64,000 nucleotides of DNA, from NCBI GenBank assembly GCA_033439265.1, contig JAVTVX010000001.1, positions 19,176,608 through 19,240,607 on the forward strand. Direction: 5' to 3'. The translations under genes and the position numbers were made by a program. The DNA is from Dillenia suffruticosa. Its lineage: Eukaryota; Streptophyta; Magnoliopsida; Dilleniales; Dilleniaceae. This document shows positions 57,901 through 64,000 of the stretch, piece after piece (position 1 is the stretch's first letter; each line of letters begins with the position of its first letter). Under the pieces are notes generated by a model. That model made no database searches and had not been told where the DNA came from. It saw only the letters and a list, made by a program, of their open reading frames with translations.

Positions 57901-60420
57901 AGGAAAACAACAATAGTACGAAGACTATAGATGACACTAGTTCTAGTGGTTATAATGCTTTAAAATTGGCAACATCCTTTAAAAGGGATACCAACCATGA
58001 CAAAACATGACATGATTTCTTGGCTAGCTCTCCTTTTGGATGCACCAATATGCAAAGGTAAACAAAATACCATTGAAACCTTTTCTCATATCTTTGGTTT
58101 TTTACGCACTAAAAGGAATATTAGAAAATGCAACTTTATGGCAGATAACCTTAAAGTTACAAATTTCAAAGCAAGCGTAAAAAGGGGAAATTTCCCATTT
58201 TATATTACAGACTTGTTACATATAGAACATATAGCATATTGTATAGAACGGTCATCATTCTTGGCCTAATTTCTAGTTCGATATGACAGTTCTAGATCAC
58301 TGGAACAACACAATCTTTTTGTAATAAGAGCCAATTTAGAACTGGTTTGTCAAAGAATGTAAATCCTACTTTCTATGATGCCAAGTGAATTTCAAGCAAC
58401 AGAACCACATAACCACAAAGTCTGATGATTATACTCACAAGCTATGGCCAGTCTGAAGAATAACCTCTGGTGCCATCCAGTATGGAGTACCCTTCATTGA
58501 CTTTGCCCCAGATATTGTAGCCTATATCGGCATTATAAGTTCTATTGTCATGAGAGAAAATTGCAAGGACAAATGAAAGACATCTGAAGCAAGGTATGAC
58601 TAAGAAGAAAGGAGAAATATACCAGCTCAACGACTTTCTTAGATGCACCAAAATCAGCAAGTTTAATACATCCTTTATTATCCACAAGAATGTTTGCTCC
58701 CTGTATGACATGCCCTGAGTTTCAGAATTAAGAAAAACACTTCAACTAAAATATATGGCAAATCAGGCATACCTTAATGTCTCTGTGCATAATTCCATTC
58801 TTGTGAAGATATTCAAGTCCCAAAAGTAGCTGTTTTGTGTATGTCCTTATAACCTATATGCCGGATAAATAAATATCATATATTATCCATACTTGTATCC
58901 CATAACTAAAACTGAAACTATTACTTACTGCCTCAGGAAAAGATCCAAATTTCCCCAAAAGTGACGATATAGATCCACCCGAAACAAATTCCAGAAATAT
59001 ATTCAAAGAATCATCTTCTCTAGCAGTCCCCACATATCTCTATAAACACAAAAAAAACAAACCAATTGAACAGTCAAGGCCTAATTAGAATCCTAAATGG
59101 TTTCATTTTGATACATGCTAGATTTTGAACATAAATCTATTGTTCTAGATGATTTCATAGCAAAATACAAATACGACAAGGACCATGATATTTAAATAAG
59201 ACCATTTCTTCTAATACTAGAAATGCTCCCTCCCCTCTCCCTTCATGAGATATCTAAATGGTTTCATAACTTTGTGAACCAAATGAAAATAAATTTAGTC
59301 ATTTGAAATGAATTGAATTGTTGACTTCATTTGTAAATGAAATCTTGAATTTAGGACCAAATAGTAACATGTGAAATTTAGTTGGGTTTTCTTGCCTTTT
59401 AGGGTTTATTAAATTAAGATAATATGGTAATTGGAAAACAAATATATATGGACCCACAAACTTTTATGACATTCATTCACAAATAACTTCTTTTTTGATA
59501 ATTTAGAAATTCATATTTTTGTGAAGTTAAAAATGAACTCCCAAACACACCACAAGGGAAATAATTTCATTTTTCAAGAATAGTTTAACTGATAAATACA
59601 AATGAAATCATTTCATTTCCCGGGATAACCATGGTTGTTAAATCAGGATTCTACCTTCCTAGTTTCAGGGTTAGAATCATAGAATCGGGATGGGATTCCA
59701 CAAGATTTTGAACAGAACAGATTATATTGTCGTAAAATCATAGAAGTAGAATCAAAATCTTGACAATCACTAGGACAACCAAACACACCCATAAGTTAAA
59801 CTTTCAGATAAAACAATCATAATGCAAAAATAGCAACCAAAACCACTCACCACTATATTTTGATGTGAAAGATTCTTCAAAAGCTTCACTTCCTCTTCAA
59901 GCTCCCTAATATGTGTCTAATTAAGAAGCAAATCCAATAAACTAAGTCATTCCAAATAAGGATTCAATCAGTAACTTCAAAAGAATCGCAAATCAGATCA
60001 AACTCATACCTGTGCTTTCTCCTTCGATGCACTATTCGCTGCAATCAAAACCTAAAAACCAAAAAAAAAAGCGCAAATCAAAACCCTAAACCCTAAAATC
60101 GGTTCAAAACGGAGAACTAAGAGAGAGAAATAGACCTGCTTGACAGCGAGAAGCTCGCCGGAATCGAGATTCATGCCCATATAAACCCTGCCAAAGGCAC
60201 CACAGCCGATCAATTCGCCTTTCCGCCATCTGATCGGCGGTGCATTGTCTTTCGCCGGGATCGGCGGAAGCGCCGCCGGAGACGACGGCGGATGCTTCGA
60301 CGAGAAGAGACCGACTCTTGATTTGCGAATCTTATCGACCCAACCACCAAATCCACCATCGTCGTTATTCATGGGTCTGAAAACTAGAGATCTGCGAACT
60401 GATCCGAAGATTTCTTGCAT
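51988..60420 (-). CDS. ANP3: MAPKKK of the ANP/NPK1 class, ANP3-like
   Basis: Coding exons: 60420-60136, 60051-60010, 59916-59851, 59039-58929, 58853-58773, 58700-58623, 58521-58439, 56015-55934, 55839-55739, 55565-55526, 55374-55315, 55233-55184, 55084-54859, 54775-54590, 54463-54135, 54037-53970, 52091-51988; 663 aa, the usual ANP length. N-terminal [16 protein letters not shown] is the family opening. The kinase domain (about 66-330) has the glycine loop IGCGAFG (71-77), K94, HRDIK (191-195), DFG (211-213) and GTPYWMAPE (232-240). The long tail includes [15 protein letters not shown], as in ANP3 rather than ANP1, and a charged helix [17 protein letters not shown] near the C-terminus. ANPs head the kinesin-activated cascade needed for phragmoplast expansion and also act in stress and immunity; this is inferred by family. 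MQEIF was preferred over an upstream in-frame ATG (60597) that reads through the GA repeat. The intron after exon 16 begins GC. Confidence 0.95.
56016..58438. other. Large ANP3 intron 7
   Basis: A 2.4-kb intron inside the kinase domain coding region, much longer than most other introns of the gene. It contains plus-strand open frames (for example 56682-56948) with no recognisable motif. It may hold an old, unidentified insertion, but no terminal repeats, poly-A tail or polymerase motif could be made out. Confidence 0.5.
60080..60095. promoter_or_regulatory. Telo-box-like motif in ANP3 intron 1
   Basis: AAACCCTAAACCCTAAA-type sequence (two adjacent telo-box units) lies in the 84-bp first intron. 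Telo-boxes are frequent near the 5' ends of plant genes expressed in cycling cells. The match is by sequence only. Confidence 0.45.
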
Positions 60421-60511
60421 TGAGTGTTCGTTGAAATTCGAATTGAACTTCTTGATGTGTTTGATTTTGGCTGTTGAACTGAGAAGAAGAACAACAACTA
60501 GGGTTCTGACA

Positions 60512-60512
60512 T

Positions 60513-60558
<46 letters not shown>
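60512..60558. repeat. (GA)n microsatellite in the ANP3 leader region
   Basis: GA units with a few interruptions, 90-140 bp upstream of the ANP3 start. On the mRNA strand this is a CT tract. Confidence 0.9.
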
Positions 60559-60562
<4 letters not shown>

Positions 60563-60595
60563 ATGGGAGGGAAAAGGTCAGGAGGATTTATTTTC

Positions 60596-60610
60596 AAAAA
60601 TATATAAAAA
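60596..60610 (-). promoter_or_regulatory. Candidate TATA box for ANP3
   Basis: AAAAATATATAAAAA (TTTTTATATATTTTT on the minus strand) lies about 180 bp upstream of the ANP3 start and just upstream of the CT-rich leader. It fits a TATA position, but the AT-rich surroundings weaken the call. Confidence 0.35.
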
Positions 60611-63600
60611 AAAAAAAAACTAATTAAAAAAAGTTTTTTTTTTTTTTAGGGAATGTGGAATGGCGTTGGACTTAAGGGCGCGTTTGGGAAACCCACACGC
60701 TTGCAAGAACTCAAAATTCTCCGGTAACTTTTATTTTGTCTTCTATAGCAAACTCATGCCAATTATGATAATTTAATTAAACATATTTTTTAAATTTTTT
60801 TATTTTAAATATATTTTAATTAATTTAAAATTACTCAAATTTTAAATATGTATTTTTATTAAAATTTACTATACCGCAAAATTACTCAAATGGGATAGAT
60901 TTTGGATGGTCATTCTTTCATATTTCTTTTTAGCTTACGATGAAAACAAAGAATTTAATTTGAAGTATTTGATTTTTATAAATTTGTCAAATCATGAAAA
61001 AGAGTTACAAAATTAAAGTTCTATTGATGTATGATAAAACACTAAATTTTTTTAATTAATGTTTTAAGTTCGAGTTTTATGAATAAAAAAACAGACGTTA
61101 GAGAACTCGCTCTTAAATTGAAATTCATAGTACTCAAACTGAATTAGTAAAATAACCGATTATTAAGTACAAAAAGAAAAAATGGTTATAAAATTATCAA
61201 TTGTCCCTCACACATGGCCATTGGCATTGTTGTGATAATTCACTGATCAATAAATCGAAATTTTATAACTCAAATTATATTTATATTTATAAATCAATAA
61301 ATATACATAAAGATATTATAAATCAAATTATATTGAGATTGTTGTTACAACTTTCAAGTGGAGGCATATGTTTCTTGACCAAGACTAGAAGAGATAAATC
61401 ATTGTTCCGCTCGGCAATGTTTAACTACTTTTTCTCTGCAAATTGTGGTTACATCAGTATCGATTTCGAACAATATATCAAAGGAATGGTTGGATTCTAA
61501 TTATTGTATTGAGCTCTTTTATTTGAACAATTCAGGGGCTCTCTCGATATATATTTTTTTATTTTTAAAACTCGAATTCAATATTTTAATTAAAAAAATT
61601 GTTATCACCAGATCCGTCAGGTCTTAATATTATAAAATATTTTTATTTTAATATAATCATGTAAATCAATGAATAACTAATTTTTTTATCTTTTCTTTGA
61701 TAAAAAAATTAAGTACATTTTAATATTATTAATTTAAAAAAAAACATATCAAAACTGATCAGATTGGGTTGGTAATCAAGTTTACAAAACACAGAATACG
61801 TTAATGGATGCCACCAAACAACTGACTCAATCACACAGAGTTTCCTCTCATTGCCTGAGAGTCAGGTTCAAAACTTCGTATTTCCCACCCGTAAATATTA
61901 TTTCCCCTCCCCTTATATAGGGATTCGGCCCTCGCAAAGACACTATGAAAAAAAAAAAAAAGAAAAAAAAAAAGGAAAAGCATTAAGGTTTAAAGATTAA
62001 TCAGCACTAGAGCACAGTTCGTCAAGTATCCATGGAAATCCTTCATTGAGCCTAATGTTTATAATCTATGTATTGAAAACTAGTAATTTTAAAAATTCAT
62101 AGACAGTCAAAGTAGTGCTTCCAAACCTAAACTTAAACACTAAAGTTTTTTTTTTAAAAAATAAATTATCGGTATTCAATATATTGAACTCGAATATTAG
62201 ATTAAACCTTTAAGAGAACATAGTTTTCACGACACTTGTTTTTGTCATGCACAATACTCTCTGAGGTATTGTTTAAAAATTTAAATATTTAATTATTGAA
62301 TCAATTAGATATTTATCTATATATTTAATACCATCAATGTCACGTCGAATGTCACGTGTCATTGTTTTTTCCAGGGATGAGGTATTCCCAATTTATATTT
62401 AATATAAAAGATTATAGTTTTTCATTAATGATTGTAAAATAAAATTATATTGATAAATTTTAGTGTGTCATTGTAGAGACATTAAAATAGTAAAAAATTA
62501 TATTTAAGTGTCTTTTCTAATATTGAGATTTAGTATTCGAAGTTTCGTGAATGTCAGGCTCTAATGCTCAAAATTTTGTAAACACATATATTTTAATGAT
62601 TTTCGTGATTTTTATATAACAAAAAAAACTAATATTAATTGTTAGTTTTTCCTTTCGATCATTAGAATTAGGAAAAAACATTACAATTTTAATCTCAATT
62701 ATTAGAAATCAACCCAAGAGAACAAAATAAGCATGTTCTTTTCAATTTATTACAAAAGAAACTATTATACACAAGGGAAAAAGGGCCAAGCCCCCCATTT
62801 TTTCTTCTTTTTTATGTTGTTGGCTTGGCAATGTGTCTTCATTAATCCCCATAGCAAAGAAGGATTAAACCTTTTTCAACTTTTTTGTATACCTCTTCTA
62901 ATATTAGTGTAATTTTCTTTCTTTTTTTTTTTTTTAGTTCATCACAGAAAGATATAAGATTTTAAATCTTTAACATAAATAAAAAATTTAAATTATTCAA
63001 ATGACCGTTTGAGTAAATGTTAAGCTATTATTTCTGGCTATAAGTTTATTGTGCGAATATTTAAAAATATTTTTATTATGGAAAAAAAAAAAGAACTCCA
63101 ATGAGTTTTGGATTTCATGTAAACTTAACAATATTTCAGGGCATCTGAATACGAAAATTATTTGCATTTTGCAACAGGCAAAGAACACATTTAAATTAGT
63201 CTTTATTTTCCTCTGCATACTTCTATTTTTATTATTTGACTTGTAATATTTCTTAATTAAATTTAAATATTTTTAATAAAAATATCAAAATTTATAATAT
63301 AATTTAAATTTTATACAAAAATAAAAATTATCATTCATTTCATATTAAATAAATTAAATCATACCAAAGATCAGCCGTCATATAAACCTAAATCAACTGT
63401 TAATTTTATTTTATTTTTAAAATACAGCGCTGAAGAAGAAAATCGTTGCAAACGTTCACATTTTGGGAGCCCCGATACGATCATTTAAATTTAGGATTGA
63501 ATTTTAACTCGCGGCACACAAAGGAGTGAAAACTGAAAGGTAAACACCATTATTTTTGGCGATGTAGAAATCAAAACTTTTAATCTCTCCCCCCCTCTCT

Positions 63601-63662
63601 CTCTCTCACACACACACACTCTATTTGGTACCATAATTGACGCCATAATTTGAGGGTGGGAG
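60611..63662. other. Intergenic between divergent ANP3 and PNC genes
   Basis: About 3 kb and AT-rich, with partial family B SINE-like pieces at about 61552-61622 (AACTCGAATTCAATATTTTA) and 62142-62222 (poly-T, AAATTATCGGTATTCAATAT). A pyrimidine-rich leader (CT and CA units, 63582-63619) precedes PNC. Both promoters must lie here because the genes diverge. Confidence 0.5.
63381..63388 (+). promoter_or_regulatory. Candidate TATA box for PNC
   Basis: TATAAACC lies about 280 bp upstream of the PNC start codon. It is plausible if the leader is about 250 nt, but this is a weak call. Confidence 0.3.
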
Positions 63663-63805
63663 ATGGGGTTGAATTTAGAATCACTGTCGGAGGCAACTTC
63701 GGGAGCCATCGGAGCCCTTGTGAGCACAACTGTGTTATACCCACTTGACACTTGCAAGACCAAGTACCAAGCTGAGCTTCAAGCCCAACACCACCAAAAA
63801 TACAG
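63663..63805 (+). CDS. PNC: Peroxisomal adenine nucleotide carrier, first exon (partial gene)
   Basis: Only exon 1 is shown in the window: 47 codons plus two bases, ending CAG at a GTACC donor (63806). The frame reads [20 protein letters not shown] and then [27 protein letters not shown] is the first mitochondrial-carrier signature (P-x-D-x-x-K/R-x-K), and the N-terminus matches the peroxisomal ATP carriers PNC1/PNC2. These swap cytosolic ATP for peroxisomal AMP/ADP to fuel acyl-CoA activation during beta-oxidation. The rest of the gene lies beyond the right edge, so which paralogue it is cannot be decided. The start is the first ATG after the pyrimidine-rich leader. Confidence 0.85.
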
Positions 63806-64000
63806 GTACCCCTTTTCATATTTAATCTTCTTTAGACTTTGATCTTTGCTCTATTTCAATTGGTTCTGGTTTTTCTCAATTGGGTTTCAGTAATTGTTGG
63901 CTTCAGGGGTTTTCAGGAAAAAAAATAAAGCTTTTGTTGTTGAATGAGTACGGAAATATCTTAGAGTGGAGTGGTAATTCTTCAAAATTTTGAGTGATTA

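Noticed and set aside
60421-60597. N-terminal extension of ANP3 from the upstream ATG
   Set aside because: It would translate the GA/CT repeat into a Ser-Leu run, and the family's usual N-terminus starts at the MQ-(E/D)-I/F motif.

Overview
The window reads as nuclear DNA of a eudicot plant. It is AT-rich, its genes are split by many GT-AG introns, it carries long CT/GA microsatellites, and all six identifiable proteins belong to land-plant families. The species cannot be told from the sequence. Exon structures were assembled by hand; in each complete gene every exon junction keeps the reading frame from start to stop.

Layout. Three genes lie head to tail on the minus strand in the left half: a SWI2/SNF2 chromatin-remodelling ATPase of the CHR12/CHR23 (MINU) class (464-11375, 12 coding exons, 1090 aa), a SPOUT1/C9orf114-type putative RNA methyltransferase (12603-19356, 11 coding exons, 382 aa), and a kinase-associated protein phosphatase, KAPP (20794-29215, 13 coding exons, 590 aa; membrane anchor, FHA domain, PP2C domain). 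About 11 kb of AT-rich intergenic DNA follows, then an intronless plus-strand FANTASTIC FOUR-type gene (40240-41205, 321 aa). After another 10.8 kb of mostly non-coding DNA comes a minus-strand MAPKKK of the ANP/NPK1 class closest to ANP3 (51988-60420, 17 coding exons, 663 aa). The first exon of a plus-strand peroxisomal adenine nucleotide carrier (PNC) starts at 63663 and runs off the window.

Context. In Arabidopsis the relatives of the first five genes are divided between two duplicated segments: CHR23, the SPOUT protein, KAPP and FAF3 on chromosome 5, and CHR12, FAF4 and ANP3 on chromosome 3. This window holds the whole set in one order, as expected of an ancestral or less fractionated arrangement. 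The products act in separate processes (growth arrest and chromatin, RNA modification, receptor-kinase dephosphorylation, meristem size control, cytokinesis/stress MAPK signalling); nothing suggests an operon or a dedicated pathway.

Repeats. Introns hold an L1-type LINE relic (KAPP), the 3' end of an RTE-type LINE and a hAT-like MITE (SPOUT gene), and many local tandem duplications. Two duplications copied exon edges: one gives a possible 37-bp poison exon in CHR12, the other a dead copy of the start of SPOUT exon 3. Intergenic DNA holds two families of SINE-like elements, one with all its copies in one orientation, a possible solo LTR and a second MITE. I found no convincing new multi-gene system; the best leads are the exon-edge duplications, the same-orientation SINE-like family, and a GC-AG intron in the ANP3 gene.
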